Shown here piece by piece: positions 1 to 11,702 of a stretch of DNA of 64,000 bases; the stretch's first letter is position 1; every line of letters starts with the position of its first letter. The position numbers and the translations under genes were made by a program. Under the pieces are notes generated by a model. That model searched no databases and was not told where the DNA came from. It was given only the letters and a program-made list of their open reading frames with translations. Source of the stretch: Verpa conica (taxonomy: Eukaryota; Ascomycota; Pezizomycetes; Pezizales; Morchellaceae); the NCBI GenBank assembly GCA_033030425.1, contig JAUFSD010000001.1, positions 2,666,001 through 2,730,000 of the forward strand. The letters are read 5' to 3'.

Positions 1-1885
1 CCCTCGAATCAAATTCACTAAGCGTATAGTCCCCACTCTTTAGGATACAGGGGGGCGCCTTGGGCGTATGCATAACACAATATGGGGGCTGTTTGGTTCG
101 TTCAATTGAGGGACCCACCAAATAAATGTGGAGCTGCGTGGGAATGCTAAAACGCCGATTAAAAAGACAAATTCAATTCTCCATCAATAAAGGGGTATCG
201 AGGTGAGGATAAGGCGAACGGGCAAAAAGGGAAACGTCAAACTGCATATAGCAACGGTCGCGATATGTCGATTATGGCGTAACTGTCAGCGTTACACAAG
301 CGAAGCTCGTTCCAAATTTCCTATTGGGGAAAAACAAACAATGGGGGGATGTAACGTTATAGACTGGCCATGTCTGGGGCTCCATAGCATAAATTTTATA
401 TATCTCTATTTTCCTTCCCCCACCCCCGTAACACACGGGCTATGGTGTCAATAATAGCCACTCCTAGGAGATTTGAGGAGGTCCAGATCTCGCGTCGCAC
501 GAAGAAGTGGAAGAAGAAAAGAATACGTTTCAGAAATTCTCGGCCCCGGTAACACCGATTTGCGCAAGAAACAAAATTTGAGGTCAAGTCACGTGAACAG
601 AAATATAACCAATGAGTCGAGTGATTCGCTGTGAAGGCCATGTATACCCGGCCTTATAATCCGGGCGTTATTTTATACGAATCGGAGTCGGGGTCTGACA
701 GTGAGATTATTCCTGCAAAAGCCCTCTGATATGCAGAGAGAAACGGGTTGCGAGGGAAAAAATCACCAGATGACATCGCAGATTCCCCAATCTCCGGAAC
801 ACTCGGGGAACTGATTAGTATTCCTGAACTCGTGCCGGTCTTGACCCGGTCTTGGGGCTTGCGTTCCACCAGATTCTACGATGTGAAAGTGTGAAAGATC
901 TCTCGCTTATAACTGCCAAGCTGTACCCCATGTCGGAAGAGTTAGCTTGATCATGTGACCTGTTAATGCTAAGTTATCGGACCATATTCAGTCACATGAC
1001 TGATTTAATCCTAGCGGCATGGCACTCTCATCTCCTTTAACCCCAAACGGACCCGAAGAGTGGCAATTATTACTGCAAAATTATCCCATATGCGTGCTGG
1101 CTATGCAATTATTCCAAATAAAACTGTGATTTCTAACCTGGGTGTAATCTCCGAATCTACAAAATCCGGGCCGGGCATGCTTCGGCTACTTGCTCCCGTA
1201 CAAACTCTTTATGATTCGTGGATTTTAATAATCTTAAACACAAGAAAATCAGAGACAGGAAAGCAGCTTTGCTGACTGCATAAGTGGGTGTTAGTTGGTA
1301 GATATTTTATAGAGAAGCCTCCGGGCACTACGGGAACCGGTTGTAGTGTTGGAATCTTTCCTTTTGGGGGATTTTTAGAGTTCATTGATCTACTGCTCAC
1401 CTAGGTTAAGCAACCTCAGAACGTTGGCTTGATTAGAATAAAGTATACGGAAATAGAGTTATAAATTCATTTATAGTGGCTAGTAAAGATAGAATCCGGA
1501 TCTAGGACCCCTCTTCTTCAAAAGAAGCTAGCAGCTAATCTGTAGATCCTTCCATCATAGGTTTTCATCATAGCTCTAATGTTGGTCATGTGGCAATCAA
1601 GTTGAGTCGTCCATGCGCAAGCAAACCCCCAAGATATATCTACCTAACCGTAATGATACGTTTTATCCCTAATCTCAAACAATCATAAGATGAAGTCATG
1701 ACTCTCAACCGGTAAAGTTTCGTATACCATATCTCAACAAATGAGGTTGTCATAGCCATGTGGAGAATAGAAGAAGGCCCTAGTCATATCCCCTGAGGTC
1801 AATGCATATCAATAATCGTAAATATGGCACCACTCGCCACCGCAATCTTTGTCGGATTAGGAAGATAGATTGGGAATTTTCTCAC
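1..1885. other. Left-edge intergenic region, no gene recognised
   Basis: No reading frame here shows a recognisable domain, and the open frames are short (under about 90 codons) with no convincing exon chain. I saw no tRNA boxes or long repeats. A frame near 665-730 is acidic and Ser/Asp-rich but does not extend into a gene. The part nearest 1885 probably holds the 3' untranslated region of the neighbouring minus-strand gene. Confidence 0.5.
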
Positions 1886-2566
1886 CTAAAAAAGCACAGT
1901 TGCAGCAAGTTGTTGCTGCTTAAGTACTTCATCCGCGATTTTCTATAAAAATTTTAGGGATAATTTCCTGATTTGTAACAATCAGAAATATGCAAACCTT
2001 CTCGCTATCTTCCATCTTTTTGGTCCAAACCTTTCCCACGGCCTTAATACTCTGTAGTAGACGGTCGAATTCCTCATCGTCTTTGGCGTCATCCGAGTGT
2101 TGCTTATCGCCCCCCTGCTGTGGATCACTAGCTCCCATCGAATCACCCTTCTCTTTTCCCTTCCGCTTTAGGGAACCTTCATCAATGCCTAAACTCTCAA
2201 TCTCGTTTACGCATTCTGCCCAACGCGTCCACAGCTCATCCAGCAGTTGGGTTTTATCTCGAACCACTTCTTGAAATTCTACCACCTCCTCTTTGAGTTT
2301 TGCCGACAGTAGCGGCGAGGATGTGAGCAGCCTTGACTTAAGCTCTGACGCGTTAGTTAGATACATCTTGCTGCGAGCCGTAGTCGCCGTTATGCGAGAG
2401 AGAGCTATTTGAAGCTTGTTAGAAAGCGTCTGTGGTAGCTTTGTAGAGATATGGGACGTAGTTTTTGTGAGTGAGTCTATAGGAGGCGTAGGTTAGTATT
2501 CAAATATTTTCAAGCATAAACCCGCAAAGTAGGTAAATATTATATAAATTTGGATACACGGGCCAT
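1886..2566 (-). CDS. Uncharacterised 180-aa coiled-coil-like protein, three exons
   Basis: Model: complement(1886..1942, 1998..2476, 2560..2566). I do not recognise the family. The support is gene structure. The upstream intron (2477-2559) ends with a perfect TACTAAC branch site and CTATAG acceptor. The downstream intron (1943-1997, 55 nt) joins two frames in phase, and the total is 181 codons including stop. The start exon is only 7 nt, so the ATG choice is the weakest part. The protein has an N-terminal Ser/Thr-rich stretch and a helical, charged middle (around KLKEEVVEFQEVVRDK). An acidic, Gln/Lys-rich linker follows, then a second helical segment with a Gln-rich C-terminus (VLKQQQLAATVLF). 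It has no signal peptide or membrane segment. Composition suggests a small soluble subunit of a nuclear or cytoskeletal complex, but that is inference only. Confidence 0.6.
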
Positions 2567-2751
2567 AGTTTGAACAAAAATACCGGGGCAGAGTAGAAGA
2601 ACGATATCTGCATTCTAAACGAGTTGGGGAATTTGAGGAGTGGGGAAAAGGAACAGGTGATCATTTGATAGGATGACAGAAATCACTATAATTTGCAGAA
2701 ATAGATATTAAACAAGCTCGAACGCAAGATTCAGTCAGCCCCCAACAGTAT

Positions 2752-3141
2752 TTAATCTCTCTGATCCAGGCACCACACTGGGACCGAATAATAAAAATAG
2801 TAAATTCCGAAAGTCGTGACAGATTTGTACCGGTGCTGCCTAAAAGCATACCGGACGCTCTCCGGATAATTTAATTCGTCAAAAGAAGAGACGCAAAACC
2901 CACCAGTGAACGCTTTCGCCAGCGGGTGTTCGTCCGCGGTCTTCTTTTTCCTTTTCTTAGGTGTTGAAGACAAGCCTCTCCTGATTTCTCCAACCGAAGC
3001 GTTTTTGTCTGGGCTCGCTAAGATTTTGTCTCTCTTCTTGACGCAGTGAGCTCCCTTGTTCTTGCCAACCCTGTTGGTTCTTGCATTGGTCTTGAGAGGT
3101 TTCGGGGTCTTGACCCCAGCCCTGCCGTACTCGTTAGCCAT
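2752..3141 (-). CDS. Small basic protein of unknown function (up to 129 aa)
   Basis: The frame opens at an ATG at 3141 and encodes a strongly basic N-terminal half. It contains many Lys/Arg residues and a likely nuclear localisation motif (TPKKRKKKT, about residue 60). A more ordinary segment follows (HPLAKAFTGGFCVSSFDELNYPESVR). I do not recognise a family. The 3' end is ambiguous. Read straight through, the frame stops at 2752. Alternatively, a donor (GTATGC) just after ESVR could splice to an acceptor about 170 nt downstream and end in DFCHPIK. The gene lies on the same strand as, and upstream of, the small gene at 1886-2566, with about 190 bp between them. It could be a small nuclear or nucleolar protein. 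Confidence is moderate to low because nothing beyond composition supports it. Confidence 0.4.
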   Translation of the reverse strand: MANEYGRAGVKTPKPLKTNARTNRVGKNKGAHCVKKRDKILASPDKNASVGEIRRGLSSTPKKRKKKTADEHPLAKAFTGGFCVSSFDELNYPESVRYAFRQHRYKSVTTFGIYYFYYSVPVWCLDQRD

Positions 3142-4484
3142 GGTTACAGTGTGCTTGGCTTCTGCAGCACCCCGGAGCGCTGGGAGCTTAATTCTTCTCG
3201 GATGTCCGACCGGAAGCCGAGCTTAATTTTGGCTCTTTGTTGACCCAGACATGAGATGTGCTTATCAGCCCAACATTGGCTGGTGATGTTCAGGTAAATA
3301 AGGGTGAACCAGGTGGTGAATGGTACATTTAGAGTGTGGCTGTGGCTTGTGGCTGTTTCAGCATCCCTGTTAGCACGGGAGAGCGATCACTTTAGCGGCG
3401 ACGAGGTGCACATAGATATTTAAACATCACACAGCCACAGACAAGCGAGACGCAAGATAGATGTGTATAGATGATTCTAATCACGGTGGAGAGGATCGTT
3501 TGTAAAGCTTAGAAACTGGCAGGGGCCGAGGTGGAAACACCGTGAGTTCTATACCAGGCACTCATAAACTGGTGATTGATGATGATGACGATGATGATGA
3601 CCGATTGGAGATGGGAAATTATTTACAAGGCGGTATGTCAGCGGCGGGCGTGAGCGGATGCTGTGTGTAGGGGTGCTAGGAAAGGCCGACGGGGGTGGGG
3701 CAACAAAGCTGCCAACGATCACCACACACACCTACGACGCATCCTAACTTATCACCACTGCCATAAGACTTCCGAAGATTTGGAATTTGTGCTAATTACT
3801 ATTACCGTATCCAGGCGCATGCATGGGCTTAATAAATCCCAATGAGGAAGTAGTGGGGATGGTAAGGGCATCGGTATTTATTGTGTAAGCAGTCTCTAGT
3901 TTTATGTAACTCGGGCATGTGGCTCAAAATAGGCATTTGGAAGGTGGGCTCCCATATGTCACGCAAGCTCGGACCCAGCGAATGTTTGGAAAATTGAATG
4001 GAAACCCAGGACCAAAGCAACCCTGGCTGTGGCTCCCTGCACTGGCCTTAGTATGCAGCATGCAAGCGTTATTTTTTGGCTCTATTTTTTGCCTCGTGTG
4101 CATGCGTTCTGGAATCCGTCTGCATCGTGTTTACCCAGTAACATTCTCTCCACCATACCTCCAAGGATAGCCTTCGTAGCCCCCCTCCCCCCCAATACCC
4201 AGAGACAAGTATCGATCACTCTGAGACACAGCTCTGAATAAACAGCGGGCCGTACCTCCGCTTGGATTGTGGAGATACATAAGGTCCTCTGTGTTCCCGA
4301 CTTCCAGGCTTCCATCATCCCATCCATCGAGTATTTTGTTCAGCCCCAGATCTTAGTCCATTACGCTACGGCACAGTAAAAAAAGGACAACGGTCAGAAC
4401 ACACATTAAAATCTACACATCATCACAATCCCCATTCTCAGTCCCTATAATCTCAACCACATCTCTTTATATACATTCTCCAAG
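3142..4484. other. Intergenic region between divergent genes
   Basis: This 1.3 kb stretch separates the minus-strand basic-protein gene from the plus-strand bZIP gene and must hold both promoters. A short GAT/GAC trinucleotide run lies near 3573-3602, and a TGGCTG-rich stretch near 3337-3358. A TATATA-like element sits about 20 bp before the bZIP start codon. No coding frame is convincing. Confidence 0.5.
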
Positions 4485-6535
4485 ATGTCCATCAGATTCG
4501 GCCGTAGTGGTAACAGACCCCTCAAACCCTCCCCACCTAATTTCCTTATTTTAACAATTACTCTCAGGAAATGGTTATGACAGCTCAGAAGTCATGGAAA
4601 CCGAAGATGATGACTGGCGCAAGGTCACAGACCTGAATGAGCGTAGAAAAATCCAGAACAGACTGGCCCAGAGAAACTATCGTGAGTTTTTTCCTACTGT
4701 AGTCTATGTTTAACTCTGGTTCCTGGGCATCAACTAACATTGTACGAAGGCCGTAAACTCCGTCAAAGACTTGAAGAGCTAGAGCGTCAAGCTGGAGCTA
4801 CTAGCACAACTACTTCATCTACCTCTAGCCCATTAAAGAAGAAGAAGAAGCAGCCCTCTACTGAGGTTAGCAGTGCGTATAACAGAGCTGAAAGGAAAGC
4901 TGGAGGAGGTCACCCGACCAGGGCTACCAAGATTAGCAACTTGGAGGATAGAACCTCAAACCGAGAATCTGCGGTATCAGGTGCCTCAACAGAATCTACT
5001 AGAGCTATTTCTGTTCCTAGAAATCTCTATACTACCGGTGATTTTGGTCCATTATTCACAAATTCGGATGCTCGACAACAGAGTATCCGGCAGTCGGGTC
5101 AGCAACTACCAATATGGAACCCTCAACCATACTCCCAGCAGCAGCAGCAGCAGCAGCAACCATATTCTCAACACCTGGCGCAGCCCTACTACCAGGCCAG
5201 CCCTCCGCCAATCTATTCTATGACATCTCAGACTCACACGGTCTCAGAACCGCCTACATCACCGCCACAAATCCAAGCGTACATCTCCTCCCTCCAAACC
5301 GACTCACCGTTGCCCGTATCTTCGCTAACTCACACGTTTTCTCGTGGTGAAGATTCGAACCTGATTACTACTTCTTACCAACCCAACGCGCCCCAGAACA
5401 TCAGTATTGAGGCTGCAACTGCAACTGCATCTATCCCCGACCTTCCGCCAGCTTATTCCGCAAGCCCGATTGTCAACCCTAACCCATTTCACCTAAATGC
5501 ACCACTTCCAAGAGACGACTTCTACCTAACACTAAACTACTCTACGCTCTTTAACGCTACCATGGAGATTGCAAAGATTCTACAGGTTTCTGAACAAGCC
5601 ATGATGGATGATGACACTATCTCTCCTTTTAATAGTTCTACCTCAGCTCCACTACCAGAGGGTACGGAAGATTTACAACCAACAAAGAAGCAGTTAGAGA
5701 TCATGCATCACCCATATATCGATACAGTACCGTTTAAGGGCTTTCGGGATAGGCTATTGGACTATGTGGTGAAGGGGGAGGAGACCGGAGATTATGTCGA
5801 TGAGGGAAAGTTATGTTGCGGGATGTACGAGAGCTGGGGGGTTTGGGGACAGATCCCATGGGAGGCAAAGAGTTGGGAGATTGGCGAGGCATTTGCTAGG
5901 TGAGCGAAAATCTTTTCTTTTCTTTCTAGTTCAATATTCTCTAAGTTTTTTTCTTCTATTATCTATGATTTATGATTCATGTGTAATGTATTGCATTGTA
6001 TGTACAACAGATCGGCGTAAAGAGGCATGGGAGCGGGCATTCTGATTTTCTTTTGATTTTGGAGTTGAGTATTTTTTGGGGGGAGTTTCTTAAAAGACCC
6101 TTTACTTTGCTACACTTTTATTTCCTTTGTTACATCTTGCGCTTAGACATTTCTACACTTATAAACTTCCAATTATACCTTTCTCGATTCACATTTTATT
6201 TACAATATCCTTCTCTCTTCAAAGTCACTTCGGAATGTATTGTTATTAGGAGTTCAAGCGAAGAGGGTGATGGAGTTGTGACGGCCAGATGCCAGTAAAA
6301 GATGTTTTACAACTTTGTTGCTGTCTTGGATGTTTCACCTTCACCTCCCTCTACGTTTGTATACATGCATGAAAATATAGGGGCTGACTCAAACCGCCCG
6401 ACACGTAAAAGGAGATACTGGTTCCTCATGGATGAAGAAATGATCAGTAGCAGCAACTGGTGGAGAAAGCAGCGGGGAATGAAACCACTCCAGATACCAA
6501 AGGAAGGGGGAAGGGTCATCGGTGAGGTTGAGTAA
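4485..6535 (+). CDS. bZIP transcription factor with DUF3425-type C-terminus
   Basis: Model: join(4485..4509, 4568..4681, 4750..5899, 6412..6535), 470 aa. The basic region is assembled across the second intron and reads ERRKIQNRLAQRNYRRKLRQ. It has the N-x7-R signature (Asn39, Arg47) that contacts DNA, followed by a short zipper (LEELE). A long Ser/Pro/Gln-rich middle has an eight-residue polyglutamine run (176-183). The C-terminal block around LEIMHHPYIDTVPFKGFRDRLL and GVWGQIPW resembles the DUF3425 region of fungal bZIP proteins. The last exon (RYWFLMDEEMISSSNWWRKQ) continues that family pattern and joins in phase after a 512-nt intron. If this intron were not removed, the protein would stop at 5903. 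The protein is expected to be a nuclear DNA-binding regulator. Its target pathway is unknown. Confidence 0.85.
5136..5159 (+). repeat. CAG trinucleotide run coding polyglutamine
   Basis: Eight CAG codons in a row inside the bZIP gene give a short polyglutamine tract. It lies in the low-complexity linker between the DNA-binding region and the C-terminal domain. Tracts like this commonly vary in length between strains. Confidence 0.9.
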
Positions 6536-8309
6536 AAGACCTAGTGTAGAAGTCTGTCCACATAAAGGGACGGACTGGGCGTGGCAAGTTTACCCGGGAG
6601 CACGTAAGAGGGTATGAGTACTAGTATATAAGGGACCGTCCACAGCAAAGAAGGGCCGAGATTGGTGAACCTGTACTAAGCAGGGTTTTCTTTGTCTCTG
6701 AGATTAGATTTGTTTACATTGATGAAAGAAACTGCGCCCTGGTGAGAGCTTGATTTCTGAGGCGCCCAAATGTAATATGATCCTCAAGGATGTAATCTCA
6801 CGCCGTTGGTTCCAGTATGGTCTCTCCTTGCCCAGCGACCCCCTCGAAGAAGACACCTGAGACAAGAGCTCACTAGCCACCTGGGGCTTGGCATCTAGCT
6901 AAACTACATACAGGGGCCTAATAAACTCACAGTAGGTCAAGAGTTTAGGAGGCTAGAATATTTATTAGGTAGTTTCCGTAGATTTCTAAATTCGCTAACA
7001 ATGGTTTAGTAGGGATTTTAATCGAGCAGGATATTTTTAGAAAACAGATCCAACCACTTTGATAGTCTGTTCATATTATTGATTATTTAATGCTTATAGA
7101 TTCGTTGTCATAAACCTTTTAATCACAGCGAGCGGGGGTATGTTTAACAATGGAACCGGGCCTAGAGATTCTCGCGAGCCACCAACCCGGTTCAACTGAA
7201 CGGATGCATTGATGATAAGAGGCTCGGGGTAAAGGTCTAGGACATTATGCATAGCGGGATATCTTGTTGGGGTTGTATCTAGGGTTCGTTATAATTATCC
7301 TGTTCAGGATAAGGGCCAGGCACAGACAGGTGATAACGTGAGAGAGACATTCGGTTCCAAGAATCTACGTGCTGATCTGAGATTGAACACGGACTCTTGA
7401 ACACGTTGTGACACGGGGGGTTCTGTAGAGTTGTAGTTTCTCCACGCTTATTCTTGTTTGAGGTACACAGATGAGTGCCGCTCCTAAAAACAAACAAACC
7501 GTCTAAAGTTTTGCGCCGAGACGCGGCTGCATCATCAACTATTACTCGTATATGTAACACAATAATTTGCAATTAGTTGAAGAAAAATGCTCGTATCTAT
7601 AATTCTTCTTTCTACCTAGCTACGGGTAAATTTCTGCAGCTTGACGTTCAGAAATTGCAAGGCACGCGAGGCTCTTGTATTCAACCTTCTTGATTGGGGC
7701 ATCGGAGTTTCTCGGCGGGGGTGAAAACCCGGATACAATCGCTTAAACGCGGCAGCATCTCCAACGGCGGGCATCTATCCCGTAAAAACGTGTTTTGATC
7801 CTTCCAGAACCCTGGATTAGATGGTCTGAAAAAGAAAAGGGATAGGAATTGAGAGATCCCGATTCGACAATAGACTACATAGCGTCACGAGATGTAGCCC
7901 AGATAAGATAAAAGTGGACAACGACGCCGTTGCGGGAAGGAACTTGCTGGGGCCGCTGTGGGTTCGGCTTGATGCTGCTGTACGAACCGGTGATGAGTGC
8001 CGCATCCCAAGCCTGACTGCGAGGAAGTTACTATGTGTATACCCCTTAGTATTGCCTAGCTGGGGCGGGACGGAGCTCTAGGCGGGGGGAGAATGGTGGA
8101 AAGGCCTTTTCGAAAGCTGGCTACAATCGGCGGAGTCATGGGGTGGGAGGAGGAGAAGGCTTAAGAAGAGGGCCTTTCCCTCAACAGCTCTCTAGATTCT
8201 CTGCATATTAATCTAATTACATCACCTACCCCTCTATCACCACTAGATCCTCAAAATCCTATTGAAAAGCTATTTATAAAGTTGCTACTGTTTCACTATA
8301 GACCTTAAA
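6536..8309. other. Intergenic region, no gene recognised
   Basis: This is a 1.8 kb spacer between the bZIP and aminotransferase genes. The short open frames on both strands lack recognisable domains. A small inverted repeat (gaaccggg/cccggttc, about 28 nt loop) lies near 7152-7196. The last 200 bp upstream of the aminotransferase are pyrimidine-rich with a TTTATAAA element at 8273-8280, probably core promoter or leader. Confidence 0.5.
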
Positions 8310-9812
8310 ATGTCTCCTCCATCAGCTATCAACCAGGATCTCACAACATCCGCAGTTACATCATCCATTGCCATTCATAACCGCACCGATGCTACCGAGC
8401 CCTTAACTTCAGCCGTTCCCATCATCGCTACTTCTACCCCCGAACTCGCCGAGCTCGATCCCTCAAAATTAAGAATTACCTTGACCAAGGATCCCAAACC
8501 CTTCAATGATGACCCCGCTGGCACCGCATGGGGTAAGCAAGATGTTTGTACAGACCATTGGATCACTGCAAAATGGACAGACACAGCTGGTTGGGAGGCT
8601 CCTGAGTTGAAGCCGTACGGACCCATTGACCTCATGCCTACTGCTTCATGTTTGCATTATGCAACTGAGTGTTTTGAGGGTCTTAAAGCGTACCGTGGCT
8701 TTGACGGTGCTGTGAGATTGTTCCGTCCAAACCGTAACACTGCGAGGATGTTGGTATCTAGTACGAGGATTGCATTGCCTAGTTTCCCACCGACAGCATT
8801 GGAGGAGCTTATTAAGACTCTCATTTCGCATGATGCACCGAAGTGGCTGCCAAAGCCGGGAACTTGTATATATATCCGTCCTACAATGATTGGCACTGGA
8901 ATGGCTCTGGGTGTGCAGAAGCCTAGAGAGGCAATGCTCTTTATTGTTGCTGCTTTGTTCCCAGTACTGGATACGAAGCCTATGAAGTTGCTTGCGAGCA
9001 AAGAAGATAGTATTCGTGCATGGCCCGGTGGTTTTGGGTATGCTAAGGTTGGGGCGTAAGTTACATGCAATTCTCCTTTTTTGTGGGTCATGACTAATGA
9101 CTCGGGCATAGAAACTATGGTCCTTCCTTGATGGCACAAAAAGAGGCTCAATCTAGGGGATATGATCAAATTCTCTGGCTCTTTGACAAATCTTGTCAAG
9201 TAACTGAGGCCGGTGCCAGCAACTTCTTTGTTATCTGGCGTAATAAACAAACCAACAAGTTAGAGCTTGTCACTGCTCCACTCGATGACAAGATAATCCT
9301 TAATGGTGTCACTAGACGTAGCATACTTGAACTTGCTAGGGACCGCTTGACCGGTACTGAGAGCGAGATCGAGGGCTTGGAAGTTGTTGAAAGGAAGTAT
9401 ACCATGAATGACCTCGTTGAGGCTGCTCAGGATGGTCGTTTGGTGGAAGCATTTGCTGCTGGTACTGCTGTATGTGCCCGCATTCGCATTCCATTTTATA
9501 TTATTATTACCATGCATTAGCTTACTTAGGTTCTAGTATTTTGTTACTTCCGTCACCGATATCCACTTCCGTGGTACCGACATCCAGCCCCTTGAGAAGG
9601 CTGGTAAGTACACAACTTTGCTTAAGAACTGGCTTAAGGGTATTATGTACGGCAAGGAGCGCCACGAGTGGGGCCATGTGGTTAAGGAGGTCGGAGTTAA
9701 GTCTGAACCTCAGGACGAAACTGAGATTGAGGCACTTGCGCAGAAGATTAGGGGGCTGAGGAACAACGCTGCTTGGGCAGCTGCATTACAGAGAGTCCAA
9801 GGAGAGATATAA
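8310..9812 (+). CDS. Branched-chain amino-acid aminotransferase
   Basis: Model: join(8310..9055, 9112..9469, 9537..9812), 459 aa. It is a PLP-dependent class IV aminotransferase that interconverts leucine, isoleucine and valine with their 2-oxo acids, using glutamate/2-oxoglutarate. Family landmarks are CFEGLKAYR, FRPNRN and YIRPTMIGTG. The Schiff-base lysine is in GYAKVGANYGP (Lys246; the motif crosses the first intron). Further landmarks are EAGASNFF, LNGVTRRS and FRGTDIQPLE. About 50 residues precede the usual core; this leader is Ser/Thr-rich and only weakly like a mitochondrial presequence, so compartment is uncertain. After the usual EWG-type end, the protein continues for about 45 extra residues (acidic, then helical LAQKIRGLRNN), which is longer than usual. 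Intron phases 2 and 0 match. Confidence 0.95.
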
Positions 9813-10530
9813 TTGAGTTTCATGAGTTTTTCATAAGACCGACTAGAAGGGCTGAGCGTTTCTTTAGAACGTCATGTAAATGATATATATTTTCTTTTTT
9901 GGGGAATCTAGGCTTTTCTTTTGTATGGAACAGGCTGTTATTGGGTGGGGGTTGCGGAGTCTACCTGTAATTATATAGGAGAGGGAGCGTTATGATGCAT
10001 TAACGTATACATTGAAATCACTATTCTATAGATATTTACTTGTGGTGGGCTTTAGTATTGGGGATTTGCGATTAGGCCTGGTTACAGTCAATTAAGGCGG
10101 GAAAGTTCTACGCAGTCGGAGATGTGTCCTAGATAGGTTTAGGTGCCAGCCGCGCACCTGACACGTCCACAGGGTGAAGGTTGTAATCTGAAAATTTATG
10201 TGATACCCGATATCTCGCCGTTTGTACAACCCTCCACATAGTATCTAAGACAGGGGTTCCGATTTCAGTTGCGAGTAATAGTTTGAATCATTAGTAATCA
10301 CTCGCCCTACAAGGATCACAGTAGGTTCTAGGATAGGTAGAATTACTTGTTAAAGGTGGGGTTTAACATGTGGTAAAAACTGCTGAATCGATTGTCTAAG
10401 AGAGATAGAGAGATCTATCGATATATGCTCCAAAAGAGAGAACCCTAAACCCTAATATGGGATGCCTTGCCCTGGATCCTCAAACACAGCAAATGGAGAT
10501 ACACGTGACTCATATATGAAACCGCCCATC

Positions 10531-10604
10531 AGCTATCCTTATTAGATTTTGTACCCAGAACAATAAAATCACTTGAACTAAAAAAAAAAAGCTATCCTTA
10601 TTAG
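10531..10604 (+). mobile_element. Poly-A-tailed retroposition scar with target-site duplication
   Basis: Two identical copies of gctatccttattag (14 bp; 15 counting a preceding A) flank about 45 bp. The insert contains an AATAAA-type signal and ends in a run of 11 A residues directly before the second copy. A direct repeat, a polyadenylation-like signal and a poly-A tail abutting the repeat are the marks of target-primed reverse transcription. This looks like a severely 5'-truncated insertion of an mRNA or LINE end. The parent transcript cannot be named from 34 non-A bases. Confidence 0.7.
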
Positions 10605-10697
10605 GAAGCACCTACAACATAACACACGCACCGAGACCGAGTGATCGCGCATGAACAACGTCAAGCTATTTCTCGGGGTATACAAGACCAAGTAAGC

Positions 10698-10822
10698 ACT
10701 AGCATCCAAGAATATTTTTGTGTGTTATGTTTGAGGCTTGAGCTTGGGCTGGAAGTGGAGGATTACCATAACCGAAAGGTTCATGTAGTTAATGAGAAAA
10801 GAAAAAAAAACTAGCATCCAAG
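10698..10822 (+). mobile_element. Second poly-A-tailed retroposition scar with target-site duplication
   Basis: Two copies of actagcatccaag (13 bp) flank about 99 bp that ends in an A-rich tail (gagaaaagaaaaaaaa) just before the second copy. It has the same arrangement as the scar about 100 bp upstream but a different duplicated sequence, so it is a separate event. No coding content is recognisable in the insert. Confidence 0.65.
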
Positions 10823-11702
10823 GCCGCGCCTATATTAAGAACCTCAAGGGGTTAAAGTGACTTATCACTACTTCTTACTGCATATGTACCTTTCTGAAGG
10901 CCCTACCACTCAAAAAAATCCATACGACGTAAAAAAGCACAAAGTATTACTCCTAAAAATTCCAAATCGATAGGTGAAAGCTCTATAAGCGGGTCTATAG
11001 GACTGGTAGCAATAGCAACGACGGCGGAAGAAAAGAAATTCGTTTCTAATAGTGCTTCTTTTACCCTGCTTACCCACACGGGCCTCTACCTTGACTTCTA
11101 CCTAGGCTTTCCAATAGGAAGTGACTTTCTCAGGAGTAGTAGTAGGAATCCAATGCTCAAAGACTAGATGATACCGCGCTGATTATACAATTAGCGAATG
11201 GGGTTGGATACCTGGGAGCGTGAGGCTGGTGAATGTGGTGTTCGTGCTAGTGCAAAAGCATCAGATGTTCTCTCGAGTGGTGCTAAGAAGTCGGTCTACA
11301 ATAAGTCCTAAAGCTTTGATTATGCTACTTAGCTGCGTTTGTGTGTGATGAGGTCATCACGGATATTCGACGCCTTCAAATCTATGATGGGCATAGGTCT
11401 GTAGAGGTAGATAGGCAATTGGTTGCGTGCTCATAATCCGATCTAGTATTTTGGATAAGGCTAGCTACGAGTATGTCATTCCTGCTTTGTGGGCTGAAGA
11501 TGGAGAAGAGTTGATAATAGCCTTTATGAGGCTGTCTATGGAGAAGGGCGTAGACCTATGTATCTTACAAAGCGTGGTGGCGGTGGTAGCGGCGGCGGTG
11601 GGAATAATATATATAAGTAGCGGTGGCATGTTTGGGGGCCTCATTGCGAAGATCTATGAATCAAGTGCGCCTAAAGCCTATCCAAAGAGTCTAGGCTCGT
11701 GG

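Noticed and set aside
7140..7200. Possible tRNA or structured RNA around the gaaccggg/cccggttc inverted repeat
   Set aside because: The arms are only 8 bp, no cloverleaf or A/B box can be drawn, and no other copy was noticed.
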